30,835 nt of DNA from JBGPFS01 sp041483455 (GCA_041483455.1 JBGPFS010000007.1:1-30835), one strand, 5' to 3'; numbered from the stretch's first letter, positions 7,478 to 17,076 are shown. Notes: generated from the letters alone by a model not told the origin. Translations and numbers: made by a program.

Positions 7478-9222
7478 CCGCCGAGCCCGCACCGACGCCG
7501 GGCCTCGGGTCCGCGACCGAGGCCCTCGCCCGGCTGGCGGCCGAGGCCTGGGACGGAGCCCTCGTCGCCGACCCGATCCTGGCGACAGCGATCGGCGATC
7601 ACCGGTTCGACGATCGCCTGCCGGACATCACCCCCGAGGCGGACGCGCGCGAGCGCGCGCGCCTGCAGGAGGTGCTCGCGCGAACGGGGGCGATCCCGGT
7701 GGCCGATCTCAAGGCCGCCGACGCCGTGACCCGCTCGGCGCTTCTCGCCTTCGTCGAGGGCAAGCTCGATCGGCTGGAGGCGGGCGACGCGCGCTGGGCG
7801 GTCGATCCCCTCGACGGACCGCAGGTCGGCCTCCTGAACATCCCGGCGATCCAGGGCGCCGAGACCCCCACCGAGGGGGACGTGCTGGTCCGCCGCTGGC
7901 GGGCGATGGGTCCCTGGATCGACCAGCATCGCGACAACGTCCGGGCGGCGGCCGGCGAGGGCCTCATCTCCCCCGGAGCGCCGATCCGCCGGGTGGTCGA
8001 CGAGATCGACGACCTCCTCGCGCGCCCGGATGCCGACTGGCCTCTCCTCGCTCCGGCCACCGAGGTCAAAGCCGACTGGTCGGCGGCCGAACGCGAGCAC
8101 TTCTCCACCGCCCTGGCCGAGGTCGTGGGCGGCTCGATCCGGCCGGCCTTCATCCGCTACCGGGCCACGCTCGTCGACGAGATCCTGCCGCGCGCCCGCC
8201 CGGACGAGCGACCCGGGCTCGGCCACGTCCCCGGCGGGGACGCCGCGTACCGGCGCCTGACCCGGGCTCACACCTCGCTCGACCTCGAGCCGGAGGCGGT
8301 CCACCGGATCGGCCTGGCCGAGGTGGAGCGGATCGACGCGGAGCTCGAGACCCTCGCCGGACGCGCCCTCGGGACACACGGCCACGCCGAGGCCCTCGTC
8401 CGGCTCCGGACGGACCGCGCGCTCCGCTTCGCGACCTCCGAGGAAGCGCTCGCGACCGGCCGAGCCGCCCTGGCTCGCGCCGAGGCCGCGATCGGCGACT
8501 GGTTCGGGATCGTCCCGCACGCCGCCTGCGAGGTCGTCGAGATGGCGGCCCACGAAGCGAAGCACTCGACGATCGCCTACTACCTCTCACCGGCGGCCGA
8601 CGGCAGCCGGCCCGGCCGCTACTACCTCAACACGGCGGCGCCGGAGACCCGGCCGCGCTACGAAGCCGAGGCGCTCGCCTTCCACGAATCGACCCCCGGC
8701 CACCACCTCCAGATCGCGATCGCCCAAGAGCAGGCCGGCCTGCCGGAGTTCCGCCGGCACGAGGGCCCGACCGCGTTCATCGAGGGCTGGGGCCTCTACG
8801 TCGAGCGCCTGGCCGACGAGATGGGCCTGTATTCGGGCGATCTCGACCGGATCGGGATCGCCTCGTTCGACGGCTGGCGCGCCTGCCGGCTCGTCGTCGA
8901 TACCGGCCTGCACGCACTCGGCTGGTCGCGCGACCGGGCCATCGCGTTCATGACGGAGCACACCGCGCTGGCCCCGAACAACATCGCCAACGAGGTCGAC
9001 CGGTACATCTCGATGCCCGGCCAGGCGATCTCCTACAAGCTCGGCCAGCTCGAGATCAGCCGGCTCCGCGCCGATGCCCGGGCCGCCCTGGGCCCGCGGT
9101 TCGACATCCGCGCGTTCCACGACGCGGTCCTGGGCGCCGGGGCGATCCCGCTCCCCACCCTGGCCGAGATCGTCGGCCGCCGGTTCGCCGGAGGAACGGA
9201 CGTCAGCCTCGGCGATCCGTGA
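7474..9222 (+). CDS. DUF885 family protein, putative metallopeptidase
   Basis: A 582-residue protein of the DUF885 family. The hallmark HESTPGHH is near residue 405 and EGWGLYVE near 437. The two histidines and the downstream Glu resemble a zinc site, and many family members are annotated as peptidase-like, but the substrate is not established. The C-terminal MPGQAISYKLGQLEI segment is also typical. No signal peptide is seen, so it is probably cytoplasmic. The GTG start overlaps the stop of the MarP-like protease by four bases (GTGA), so translation is likely coupled. Confidence 0.9.
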   Translation: MTAEPAPTPGLGSATEALARLAAEAWDGALVADPILATAIGDHRFDDRLPDITPEADARERARLQEVLARTGAIPVADLKAADAVTRSALLAFVEGKLDRLEAGDARWAVDPLDGPQVGLLNIPAIQGAETPTEGDVLVRRWRAMGPWIDQHRDNVRAAAGEGLISPGAPIRRVVDEIDDLLARPDADWPLLAPATEVKADWSAAEREHFSTALAEVVGGSIRPAFIRYRATLVDEILPRARPDERPGLGHVPGGDAAYRRLTRAHTSLDLEPEAVHRIGLAEVERIDAELETLAGRALGTHGHAEALVRLRTDRALRFATSEEALATGRAALARAEAAIGDWFGIVPHAACEVVEMAAHEAKHSTIAYYLSPAADGSRPGRYYLNTAAPETRPRYEAEALAFHESTPGHHLQIAIAQEQAGLPEFRRHEGPTAFIEGWGLYVERLADEMGLYSGDLDRIGIASFDGWRACRLVVDTGLHALGWSRDRAIAFMTEHTALAPNNIANEVDRYISMPGQAISYKLGQLEISRLRADARAALGPRFDIRAFHDAVLGAGAIPLPTLAEIVGRRFAGGTDVSLGDP

Positions 9223-9270
9223 TCTGCCCCTGACGACCGGCACGATCGCGCGACGGCAGTCGTCGCTGGC

Positions 9271-10464
9271 TCACACGACGTGCGACTCGCTGGCCGCCCG
9301 CCCGGCCGAGAACCGCCCGAGCCCGAGCGACGAGATGTCGACGGTCCGGGCCCGTCCCTCGAGGATCAGCTCGGCCAGCAGCCGGCCGACGATCGGCGCG
9401 TGCTGGAAGCCGTGGCCGCTGAACCCGTTGGCGAGGTAGAGACCCGCCACGCTCGGGGCGGCGCCGATGATGGGGTGCCGATCGGGGGTCATCTCGTACA
9501 GCCCGGCCCAGCTGTGGGCCACCTCGGCCGTCTCGAGCGCCGGCAGGATCGACAGGGCAGTCGGGAGAAGGCGCTCGGCCACGAATCGCTCGTCGACCCA
9601 CGCCTCCCACGACGGACGCTCGTCCGGGTCGCCCATCCCCATCAGGACGCCCGGCCCCTCGCGGTGGAAGTAGAAGCTCGACTCGGCGTCGATCACCAGG
9701 GTCCGCCGCTCGGGCGGGCCCGGGAACGGCCCCGTCACGAGCACGACCCGCGGCACCGGCTCGATCGGCAGCTCCACCCCGGCCGTCGCGGCCAGGAGGC
9801 CGGCCCATGGCCCCGCGGCGTTCACGACGATCCGGGCCGCGATCGTCCCGAGACTCGTCTCGACGCCGACGACCCGGCCGCCGGCCACGCCCTCGACGAG
9901 GATCCGCTCGGCGGCCACGCCCGTCCGGACGAGCGCCCCGGCCCGCCGCGCCGCCGTCGCGTAGCCGAGCGTCAGGCCGGACGGGTCGGCGATCCCGTCC
10001 GCGGCACAGAAGGTGGCCCCGATCACGCCGTCCACCACGATCCCCGGCACGACCTCCGCAGCCTCCGCCGGCGTGAGCAGCCGGACGTCCACGCCCAGGC
10101 TGCGCTGCATCGCTGCCGCCTCGCGGAAGGTCGCCCAGGCGGCCTCCGACCGGACCAGGAACAGGTAGCCGTCCTGGACGACGTCGAGGGGCAGGCCGTG
10201 GGTCTCGCTGAGCCCGGTGATGAGCGGGATGCTCGCCTGCGAGAGCTGGACGTTGACCCGGCTCGAGAACTGGTGCCGGAAGCCACCCGCGCAGCGCCCG
10301 GTGGAGCCCGTCGCGAGGGCCGCCTCGCGCTCGAGGAGGACGACCGTGCCCGCCCCGGCCGCCGCCAGGTGGTAGGCCGCGCTCGCGCCGACGGCCCCGC
10401 CGCCGACGATCACGACGTCGGCCGTCCGGGGCGGTTCGTGACCGGCGAGTCGCTCGGCTGGCAT
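9271..10464 (-). CDS. FAD-dependent amine/amino-acid oxidoreductase (DAO family)
   Basis: 397 residues with an N-terminal dinucleotide-binding motif (VVIVGGGAVGASAAYHL) followed by a Glu (LLERE) that would bind the FAD ribose. Later motifs, GSTGRCAGGFRHQFS and a C-terminal LYLANGFSGHGFQHAP, fit the glycine/D-amino-acid oxidase and sarcosine oxidase beta group. The His in FRHQF and the lack of the Cys needed for covalent flavin suggest non-covalent FAD. The substrate cannot be read from sequence. It is a single gene, convergent with the DUF885 gene (48-base gap) and divergent from ilvD. Confidence 0.85.
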   Translation of the reverse strand: MPAERLAGHEPPRTADVVIVGGGAVGASAAYHLAAAGAGTVVLLEREAALATGSTGRCAGGFRHQFSSRVNVQLSQASIPLITGLSETHGLPLDVVQDGYLFLVRSEAAWATFREAAAMQRSLGVDVRLLTPAEAAEVVPGIVVDGVIGATFCAADGIADPSGLTLGYATAARRAGALVRTGVAAERILVEGVAGGRVVGVETSLGTIAARIVVNAAGPWAGLLAATAGVELPIEPVPRVVLVTGPFPGPPERRTLVIDAESSFYFHREGPGVLMGMGDPDERPSWEAWVDERFVAERLLPTALSILPALETAEVAHSWAGLYEMTPDRHPIIGAAPSVAGLYLANGFSGHGFQHAPIVGRLLAELILEGRARTVDISSLGLGRFSAGRAASESHVV

Positions 10465-10493
10465 CGCCCCGCCATCGTAGCGGCAGGCGCGCC

Positions 10494-10536
10494 TACACTT
10501 GCGGCTCCCGTCCCGAGCCGCCGACGCGCACCGAGG
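10494..10536 (+). promoter_or_regulatory. ilvD promoter and ribosome binding site
   Basis: TACACT at 10494-10499 is a -10 candidate giving a leader of about 40 bases. GAGGA (near 10532) lies before the ATG at 10545. No -35 match at 16-18 bases. The 80-base gap to the divergent oxidase gene has room for both promoters. Confidence 0.35.
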
Positions 10537-10544
10537 ATCCCCCG

Positions 10545-12362
10545 ATGTCCGACCTGCCGAGCGCCGCCCATCCGTACGACCGCCCGATCGACCCGGCCAA
10601 GCGCCACTCCGCCGGCCTGACCCACGGTCCCGACCGCGCTCCGGCCCGGGCGATGCTCAAGGCGATCGGCTTCACCGACGAGGACCTCGCCAAGCCGCTC
10701 GTCGGGGTGGCCACGACCTGGATCGAGACGATGCCCTGCAACTACAACCAGCGCCGGCTGGCCGAGAGCGTCAAGCAGGGCATCCGGGCGGCCGGCGGCA
10801 CACCGATGGAGTTCAACACGATCGCGGTCTCCGACGGCGTCTCGATGGGGACCGAGGGGATGAAGAGCAGCCTGGTCAGCCGGGAGGTCGTGGCCGACTC
10901 GATCGAGCTGGTCGTCCGCGGCCACCTCCTCGACGGCGTGGTCTGCCTGGTCGGCTGCGACAAGACGATCCCCGGCGCCGCGATGGCCCTCGGCCGGCTC
11001 GACGTGCCGGGCCTCGTCCTCTACAACGGGACGATCTACCCGGGCATCTACAAGGGCCGGAACGCCGACATCGTGAGCGTCTTCGAAGCGGTCGGCGCCT
11101 ACCGGGCCGGCACGATCACGCTCGACGAGCTGTACGCGATCGAGAGCGTGGCCTGTCCCGGCGCGGGCGCCTGCGGCGGCCAATACACGGCGAACACGAT
11201 GAGCACGGTCATGGAGTTCATCGGCCTCTCGCCGGCCGGCCTGAACGGGATCCCGGCCGAGGACCCGGCCAAGGACGCGGCCGCCGAGGCGAGCGGGCGG
11301 CTGGTCATGGATCTCCTGCGGCGGGACGTCCGGCCGTCGAGTATCGTCACGAAGGCGGCCCTCGAGAACGGGATCGCCGCGGTGGCGGCCACGGGTGGCA
11401 GCACGAACGGCGTGCTCCACCTCCTGGCGATCGCCCACGAGTTCGGGATCGCCCTCGACATCGACGAGTTCGGGGCGATCGCGGACCGGACCCCGGTCGT
11501 GGCCGACATGAAGCCGGGCGGCCGGTTCTCCGCCTCCGAGATGTACGAAGCGGGCGGGGTGGCGCTCGTCATGCGCGAGCTGCTGGAGCGCGACCTCCTC
11601 CACGGCGACGCGGCCACGGTCGACGGGCGGACGATCCGCGAGATCGCGGCGGCCGCCGTCGCGACGCCCGGCCAGGAGGTGGTCGTGCCGATCGCGACGC
11701 CACTCAAGGCGACGGGCGGCCTGGCGATCCTTCACGGCTCGCTCTCGCCGGACGGCTCGGTCGTGAAGCTGGCCGGCCACGAGCGGCGCTACCACCGCGG
11801 CCCGGCCCGGGTCTTCGACTCCGAGGAGGACTGCTTCGCGGCGGTCAAGGCCGGCGCGATCCAGCCGGGCGACGTCGTCGTCATCCGCTACGAGGGACCG
11901 GCCGGGGGGCCCGGCATGCGCGAGATGCTCGGAGTCACCGCCGCGCTCGTCGGCGAGGGGCTGGGCGACTCGGTCGCCCTCCTCACCGACGGCCGGTTCT
12001 CGGGCGGGACCCACGGGCTGATGGTCGGCCACGTGGCGCCCGAGGCCGCGCTCGGCGGGCCGATCGCGATCGTCCGGGAGGGCGATCCGATCGTCGTCGA
12101 CGTCGACCGCCACGCCCTCGACCTCGACCTCCCGGCCGGCGAGGTGGCCCGCCGGCTCGCGGCCTGGACGCCGCCCGCTCCCCGCTACACCGGGGGGGTC
12201 ATGGCGAAGTACGCGGCCCTCGTCAGCTCGGCGGCCCAGGGCGCGGTCACGACCGGCGAGCGGATGCGGGCGACGCTCGGCGGGCGTCGAGCCGGTCCCA
12301 ACGAGCCGGGTCCCGGCGCCGGACCCACCAGCCCGGCCGGTCGTGGCACGATGGACGCATGA
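10545..12362 (+). CDS. ilvD: dihydroxy-acid dehydratase
   Basis: Catalyses the last shared step of valine and isoleucine synthesis (dihydroxy acid to 2-keto acid) with an Fe-S cluster. Family signatures: TMPCNYN (Cys65), GCDKTIPG (Cys138) and CPGAGACGGQYTANTMS (Cys210), plus LTDGRFSGGTHGLMVGHVAPEA near the C-terminus in part. Three cluster cysteines are present. The body is normal in size, but the last ~25 residues are a Gly/Pro-rich tail (from about AGPNEPGPGAG) outside the usual fold. This tail runs into the next gene, with stop and start overlapping as ATGA. GAGGA upstream supports the ATG at 10545. Confidence 0.96.
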   Translation: MSDLPSAAHPYDRPIDPAKRHSAGLTHGPDRAPARAMLKAIGFTDEDLAKPLVGVATTWIETMPCNYNQRRLAESVKQGIRAAGGTPMEFNTIAVSDGVSMGTEGMKSSLVSREVVADSIELVVRGHLLDGVVCLVGCDKTIPGAAMALGRLDVPGLVLYNGTIYPGIYKGRNADIVSVFEAVGAYRAGTITLDELYAIESVACPGAGACGGQYTANTMSTVMEFIGLSPAGLNGIPAEDPAKDAAAEASGRLVMDLLRRDVRPSSIVTKAALENGIAAVAATGGSTNGVLHLLAIAHEFGIALDIDEFGAIADRTPVVADMKPGGRFSASEMYEAGGVALVMRELLERDLLHGDAATVDGRTIREIAAAAVATPGQEVVVPIATPLKATGGLAILHGSLSPDGSVVKLAGHERRYHRGPARVFDSEEDCFAAVKAGAIQPGDVVVIRYEGPAGGPGMREMLGVTAALVGEGLGDSVALLTDGRFSGGTHGLMVGHVAPEAALGGPIAIVREGDPIVVDVDRHALDLDLPAGEVARRLAAWTPPAPRYTGGVMAKYAALVSSAAQGAVTTGERMRATLGGRRAGPNEPGPGAGPTSPAGRGTMDA

Positions 12363-12646
12363 CGAACGAGCGATCCCTCGAGGCGCCGGACCCGCTGCCG
12401 CCGGCCCCCGTCCCCGACACAGCGGCGTCCCGCATGCCCCGCGCCTTCGACCCGAACCGGCGCGGCTTCGCGGCGCCGCGACCCCCGGGCGGCGGCGATC
12501 CGGATCTTGCCCGGGCGCGCGTCGAGGAACGCCGGAACCTGCGCATCCTCATCGGGATGGTCCTGGCCATCGTCGGCGGCGGGTTCGTCATCAGCATCAT
12601 CGGGCTGATCGCCGGCGTCACCGCCGGCAGCGGCGGTGGGATCTGA
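12359..12646 (+). CDS. small single-span membrane protein, unknown function
   Basis: A 95-residue protein. The first ~40 residues are Pro/Ala-rich and probably disordered, a charged Arg/Glu-rich stretch follows, and one membrane span (about residues 61-85, starting RILIGMVLAIVGGG) is near the C-terminus. The ATG overlaps the ilvD stop (ATGA), so it is probably co-translated. No family recognised. A role next to branched-chain biosynthesis would be inference from position only. Confidence 0.7.
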   Translation: MTNERSLEAPDPLPPAPVPDTAASRMPRAFDPNRRGFAAPRPPGGGDPDLARARVEERRNLRILIGMVLAIVGGGFVISIIGLIAGVTAGSGGGI

Positions 12647-12686
12647 CGGGCAGGCCGCGACCGGTGCCGGCTCCGGCGCTCCCCGG

Positions 12687-14102
12687 ATGAGCGGGCCGCC
12701 TCCCCTCCCCGTCCCCGACGCCCGGGCCTTCGAGGCAACCCAGGGCGAGCTCGTCGACCTCCTCCGCGATCTCATCCGCCTCCGGACCGTGAACCCGCCG
12801 GGCGACGAGATCCTCGCCGCGCGGCACCTCGGATCCGTGCTCGCCGATGCGGGCATCCCGTCGGAGGTCGTCGAGCCATTCCCGGGCCGGGGCTCGATCG
12901 CCGCCCGCCTGCGCGGCGACGGGACGGGTGGGGCGCCGCTCCTCCTCCTGAGCCACCTCGACGTCGTGCCCGCGCCCCCGGAAGGCTGGACCCACGACCC
13001 GTTCGGCGGCGATCTCGCCGATGGCTACGTCTGGGGACGTGGCGCGGTCGACATGAAGGGGATGGTCGCGTTCGAGGTCACGGTCCTGCGCCTGCTCGCC
13101 GACGCCGCACGCGCGGCCGGACGCGATCCGGCCAGCGATCCGATCCCGGGCCTGCGGCGGGACGTCCTGTTCGCGGCCACGGCCGACGAGGAGGCCGGCG
13201 GCCTCCACGGCGCGGGCTGGGTCGTGGAGCACCGCCCCGAGTGGCTCCGGGCCGAGGGGGCGCTCAACGAGTGCGGCGGCGTCTCGGCCGAGTTCGGCGG
13301 CCGCCGCTTCTACCCGATCGGGGTGGCGGAGAAGGGCTACGCGGACTACCGGATCACGGTCCACGGGACCTGGGGCCACGGCTCGATGCCCCGCTCGGAC
13401 AATGCCGCGGTCCGGGCGGCGGCGATCGTCGGCCGGCTGGCCGAGCCCGGCGAACCGCGCCTGACCCCGGTCATGGCCAGGTTCTTCGGCGCGCTGGCGG
13501 ACGAGCTCGGTGGCCCCACTGGCGACCTCGTCCGGCGGGTCGCCTCGCCGGACGGCGGCGAGAGCGAGCGGGCGATCGGGCGGCTATGCGACGAGCGGTA
13601 CGGGCGAGCCGTCCGGGCGCTCCTCCGGGACACGGTCTCGCCGAACGTGCTGTCCGCCGGCGTCAAGTACAACGTCATCCCCGGGGTCGCCCGGATCGAG
13701 GTCGACTGCCGGACCCTGCCCGGGACCGACGAGGAGGCGATGCGGGCGGAGCTCCGGCGCCGGATCGGCGAGGAGCTGTGGGCCTGCTGCGAGGTGGAGG
13801 CGTTCCTGGTCGGGCCGGCCGTCGAGGCCTCGCTCGAGACCGATCTCTACCGGACGCTGGAAGCCACGCTCCGCGACCACGACCCGGACGGGACGCCGGT
13901 CCCCGCGATGGCCCCCTTCGCCACCGACGCGAAGCACACGCTCAAGCTCGGCGTGCCGACCTATGGCTTCTCACCGCTCAGGCTCGACCCGGCCGAGCGG
14001 TTCCTCGAGCGCTTCCACGGGGTCGACGAGCGGGTCTCGCTCGACGCGCTCCGGTTCGGCTTGCCGGTCCTCCACGACGTGGTCCGCCGCTTCTGCGGCT
14101 AG
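12687..14102 (+). CDS. M20 family metallopeptidase (ArgE/DapE/carboxypeptidase type)
   Basis: About 471 residues. The two-zinc M20 site is visible: SHLDVVP (His and catalytic Asp), GRGAVDMKG (bridging Asp), ATADEEAGG (catalytic Glu and Glu ligand), and a late His in TDAKHTLKLG. The lid/dimerisation segment follows GHGSMPRSDNAA. It removes an acyl group or residue from a peptide or acylated amino acid; length and motifs match the broad ArgE/DapE/ACY1-like group, and the substrate is uncertain. ATG at 12687 is chosen; a GTG at 12636 in the same frame would overlap the small membrane gene. Neither has a clear ribosome binding site. The gene converges on marR with a 25-base gap. Confidence 0.9.
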   Translation: MSGPPPLPVPDARAFEATQGELVDLLRDLIRLRTVNPPGDEILAARHLGSVLADAGIPSEVVEPFPGRGSIAARLRGDGTGGAPLLLLSHLDVVPAPPEGWTHDPFGGDLADGYVWGRGAVDMKGMVAFEVTVLRLLADAARAAGRDPASDPIPGLRRDVLFAATADEEAGGLHGAGWVVEHRPEWLRAEGALNECGGVSAEFGGRRFYPIGVAEKGYADYRITVHGTWGHGSMPRSDNAAVRAAAIVGRLAEPGEPRLTPVMARFFGALADELGGPTGDLVRRVASPDGGESERAIGRLCDERYGRAVRALLRDTVSPNVLSAGVKYNVIPGVARIEVDCRTLPGTDEEAMRAELRRRIGEELWACCEVEAFLVGPAVEASLETDLYRTLEATLRDHDPDGTPVPAMAPFATDAKHTLKLGVPTYGFSPLRLDPAERFLERFHGVDERVSLDALRFGLPVLHDVVRRFCG

Positions 14103-14127
14103 GGTCGTGCGGCGCGGCCCGGCCGGG

Positions 14128-14691
14128 TCAGGGCTCGCGGGGCGCCTGGATGAGCCGCCCACGCCGGGAGATCGCCCGGGTCGCCAGGGCCGCGACCCCC
14201 ATGGCGATGAGCGCCCGCTCGGCCGTGGGCATCGGCCGGACGGCCGACAGGAACTGGTCGGCGCGGCCACGGTCCACGACCCGGAGCATGGCGCGGCCAC
14301 GGCGGGTGAGCTCGAGGGCGCGGATCCGGCGGTCCTCCGGCTCGAGCCGGCGCTCGACGAGACGACGCTTCACAAGGCCATCCACGAGTCGCGAAGTGGC
14401 TGACGGCGAGCGGCCGATCGCGTCGGCCAGGTCGCTGACCGTCGTTGTGCCCGAGTCGGCGAGGACGTACAGGGCGGCCAGCTGGGTGAAGCCGAGGCGC
14501 AGGGTCCCGAGCTGGAACGCGAAGCCGATGACGAGCTCCCGCCAGAGGGCGCGACCCATCGCCACGCGCTCGGACAGCTCGCGCGGGTTCTGGGAGCGCA
14601 GGCCGGCCGCGACGATCGGGGCCGAGAGATCCGCCTCGAACATCCGGGCGATCGCCTGCCGTGGCGTGGTGGACCGGTTGGGCACGCGCAT
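14128..14691 (-). CDS. MarR family transcription regulator, divergent from the fab genes
   Basis: About 187 residues with a winged helix: FTQLAALYVLADSGTTTVSDLADAIGRS (in part), then SPSATSRLVDGLVKRRLVERR as recognition helix and wing, then DRRIRALELTRRG, the usual MarR wing end. A long N-terminal helix precedes it. The ATG at 14691 has CACACT 7 bases upstream, fitting a leaderless start; an ATG at 14727 with CAGGG before it would add 12 residues. It is divergently arranged with fabD, like a local repressor of fatty-acid synthesis (FabT of streptococci is also MarR-type), but direct control is inference. Confidence 0.85.
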   Translation of the reverse strand: MRVPNRSTTPRQAIARMFEADLSAPIVAAGLRSQNPRELSERVAMGRALWRELVIGFAFQLGTLRLGFTQLAALYVLADSGTTTVSDLADAIGRSPSATSRLVDGLVKRRLVERRLEPEDRRIRALELTRRGRAMLRVVDRGRADQFLSAVRPMPTAERALIAMGVAALATRAISRRGRLIQAPREP

Positions 14692-14751
14692 CGCGCCGAG
14701 TGTGCGGCCCCTGCCCGATCGATGCAACCCTGCACCGGCTTCCCATCGTGG

Positions 14752-14773
14752 CGCCCCCCGGGGCGGCTACCGT
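14752..14773 (+). promoter_or_regulatory. fabD promoter with candidate operator palindrome
   Basis: CGCCCC (14752-14757) and GGGGCG (14760-14765) form an inverted repeat immediately before TACCGT (14768-14773), the likely -10. The fabD ATG is 8 bases beyond the -10, so the transcript would be leaderless. A protein bound to the palindrome would block initiation. The divergent MarR protein is the obvious candidate. Confidence 0.35.
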
Positions 14774-14781
14774 GGATCGAG

Positions 14782-15744
14782 ATGGTTCGCTTCGCATTCG
14801 TCTTCCCCGGCCAGGGCTCCCAGTCGGTCGGGATGGGTCGTGAGCTCGCCGCCGCTTCGCCGGCCGCTGCCGCGGTCTTCGCCGCCGCCGACGCCGCCCT
14901 CGGGGAGTCGATCACCGCGCTCGCCTGGGACGGTCCGTCCGAGGTGCTCGACCGGACCGAGAACGCCCAGCCTGCCCTCCTGGCCACCTCGATGGCCTAC
15001 CTGGCGGCCCTGCGGGAGCGCTGGGCCGCGGGCGGGGTGGCTGAGCCGGAACCGGTGTTCGCGGCAGGCCATTCGATGGGCCAGTACAGCGCCCTCGTCG
15101 CGGCCGGTGCGCTCGACCTCGGAGACGGGATCCGGCTCGTCCGCGAGCGGGGTCGCCTGATGCAGGCATCGGGAGCGGGTCGCGAGGGCCGGATGGCGGC
15201 CATCATCGGCCTCGATGACGCACGGCTGCCGGAGCTGGTCGGTCGGGCGAGCGAGCGCGGCATCTTCGGGGTGGCGAACCGGAACTCGCCGGGCCAGGTC
15301 GTGGTCTCGGGCGAGCGGGCTGCCGTGGAGGCGAGCCTGGCGATCGCGAAGGAGCTGGGCGCGAAGCGGGCGATCGAGCTGCCCGTCAGCGTCGCGGCCC
15401 ACTCGCCGTTGATGGCCGAGGCGGCCGACGGGATGCGCACGGCCCTCGCTTCGGTGACCTTCCGCGACCCGCATCCGCCGGGCGTGGCGAACGCCGACGC
15501 ACGGCCGTTGACCACCGCCCAGGGCGCCCGGGCCGAGCTCGTCGAGCACCTGACGGCCGGTGTCGACTGGGTCCGCGCGATCGAGTCGATGGTCGGCGGC
15601 GGGGTGACGACGTTCGTCGAAGTCGGGCCGGGCCGCGTTCTGACCGGCCTGATCAAGCGGATCGCCCCTGAAGCGACGGCCCTCGCCGTCGACGATCCAG
15701 CCGCCCCCGACCGCCTCGCCGTTCCGTTCATCAGCCCCGCCTGA
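14782..15744 (+). CDS. fabD: malonyl-CoA:ACP transacylase
   Basis: Transfers malonyl groups from CoA to acyl carrier protein for fatty-acid elongation. 320 residues starting MVRFAFVFPGQGSQSVGMG, the family's N-terminal signature. The nucleophile Ser is in GHSMGQ, with Gln after Gly as in many FabD. The catalytic His is in VAAHSPLM, and the C-terminal VGPGRVLTGLIKRI is typical. ATG at 14782 is chosen because the family begins here, although the frame is open further upstream. No ribosome binding site is seen; leaderless reading from the -10 at 14768 is likely. It is first of a three-gene fab run. Confidence 0.95.
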   Translation: MVRFAFVFPGQGSQSVGMGRELAAASPAAAAVFAAADAALGESITALAWDGPSEVLDRTENAQPALLATSMAYLAALRERWAAGGVAEPEPVFAAGHSMGQYSALVAAGALDLGDGIRLVRERGRLMQASGAGREGRMAAIIGLDDARLPELVGRASERGIFGVANRNSPGQVVVSGERAAVEASLAIAKELGAKRAIELPVSVAAHSPLMAEAADGMRTALASVTFRDPHPPGVANADARPLTTAQGARAELVEHLTAGVDWVRAIESMVGGGVTTFVEVGPGRVLTGLIKRIAPEATALAVDDPAAPDRLAVPFISPA

Positions 15745-15761
15745 CAGGAGATCGCCCACCC

Positions 15762-17024
15762 GTGCGCAGACCCGACTACGACCGCCGCGTCGTCATCACC
15801 GGCCTCGGCGTCATCAGCCCGATCGGCAACGACATCCCGACCGTCTGGTCGAACCTGGTCGAGGGGGTCTCCGGCCTGGGCGAGATCACGAAGTTCGACG
15901 TCAGCCGGTACGAGGCCAAGGCGGCCGGCGAGGTGAAGGACTTCGACCCGAAGGCCTGGCTCGACCCGAAGGCGGTCCGCCGAACGGAGATCAGCCTCCA
16001 GTACGGGGTCGCTGCAGCGAAGCAGGCGCTCGCCGATTCAGGCTTCCAGATCACCGACCAGAATCGGACCGAGGTCGGGGTCGTGTTCGGCTCGGGCGCC
16101 GGCGGCCAGAACCTGATGATCGAGAACTGGCACATCCTCCAGGATCGCGGCCCGCGGGCGGTCGCGCCGACGTTCATCGCGAACAGCCTCGTCGACTCGA
16201 CCTCCGGGATGATCGCGATCGAGACGGGCGCGATCGGCCACAACATCTGCATCGTGTCGGCCTGCGCGACCGGGACCCACAACGTCGCCGAGGGCGCCGA
16301 GGCGATCCGGCGCGGCGATTGCATCGCCGTGATCAGCGGCTCGACCGAGATGCCGCTCCTGGAGGTCGCACACGCCGGCTTCGGGAACATGCGCGGGCTC
16401 GGGATGCCGCTCCCGGGCGGCGGGCTGGACACGATCGCCCGGCCGTTCGACCTGACTCGTGACGGCTTCGTGCTGGGCGAGGGGGCGGGCAGCCTCTTCC
16501 TCGAGGACCTCGAGCTGGCGAAGGCGCGCGGAGCGCGGATCTACGCCGAGATCGTCGGCTACGGCTCGGCCGCCGATGGCTGGGACATGATCCAGCCCAT
16601 CGAGGGTGGGGCGGGATCGGCGCGGGCGATGAAGATGGCGCTGGATCGGCGCGGCGTTCCGGCCGACGAGATCGACCTCATCAACCCCCACGGCACCTCG
16701 ACGCCGCTCGGCGACAAGCGCGAGGCCGAGGCCATCTGGACGGTCTTCGGGTCGCACACCCCGAAGATCGCGATCAGCGCCACGAAGTCGATGACCGGCC
16801 ACATGATGGGCGCCGCCGGATCCTTCGAGGCGGTCGCGACCGCGCTGTCGGTCGCACATCAGACCGTGCCCGGCACGCTCAACTATCGGGAGCCCGATCC
16901 GGAATGCGACCTGTTCGTCGTCGCCGAGACGATGGAGCGGCCGATCCGGAGCGCCCTTTCGAACAACATCGGGTTGGGCGGCCACAACGGCGCGGTCATC
17001 TTCCGCCGCTACGACGGCGACTGA
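15762..17024 (+). CDS. fabF: beta-ketoacyl-ACP synthase II
   Basis: Condenses acyl-ACP with malonyl-ACP. 420 residues. It starts with RRVVITGLGVISPIGND and has the Cys-His-His site of the family: Cys in VSACATGTH, His in NPHGTSTPLGD, Lys-His in TKSMTGHMMGAAG. The end NNIGLGGHNGAVIF is also characteristic. GTG at 15762 is supported by AGGAG 9 bases upstream; it lies 17 bases after fabD. No acpP, fabG or fabH gene lies in this cluster. Confidence 0.95.
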   Translation: MRRPDYDRRVVITGLGVISPIGNDIPTVWSNLVEGVSGLGEITKFDVSRYEAKAAGEVKDFDPKAWLDPKAVRRTEISLQYGVAAAKQALADSGFQITDQNRTEVGVVFGSGAGGQNLMIENWHILQDRGPRAVAPTFIANSLVDSTSGMIAIETGAIGHNICIVSACATGTHNVAEGAEAIRRGDCIAVISGSTEMPLLEVAHAGFGNMRGLGMPLPGGGLDTIARPFDLTRDGFVLGEGAGSLFLEDLELAKARGARIYAEIVGYGSAADGWDMIQPIEGGAGSARAMKMALDRRGVPADEIDLINPHGTSTPLGDKREAEAIWTVFGSHTPKIAISATKSMTGHMMGAAGSFEAVATALSVAHQTVPGTLNYREPDPECDLFVVAETMERPIRSALSNNIGLGGHNGAVIFRRYDGD

Positions 17025-17076
17025 CCGGACCCGTACGCCGAGCGCCGGCGCCCGAAGTCCATTCCGCCGGGCTCGC

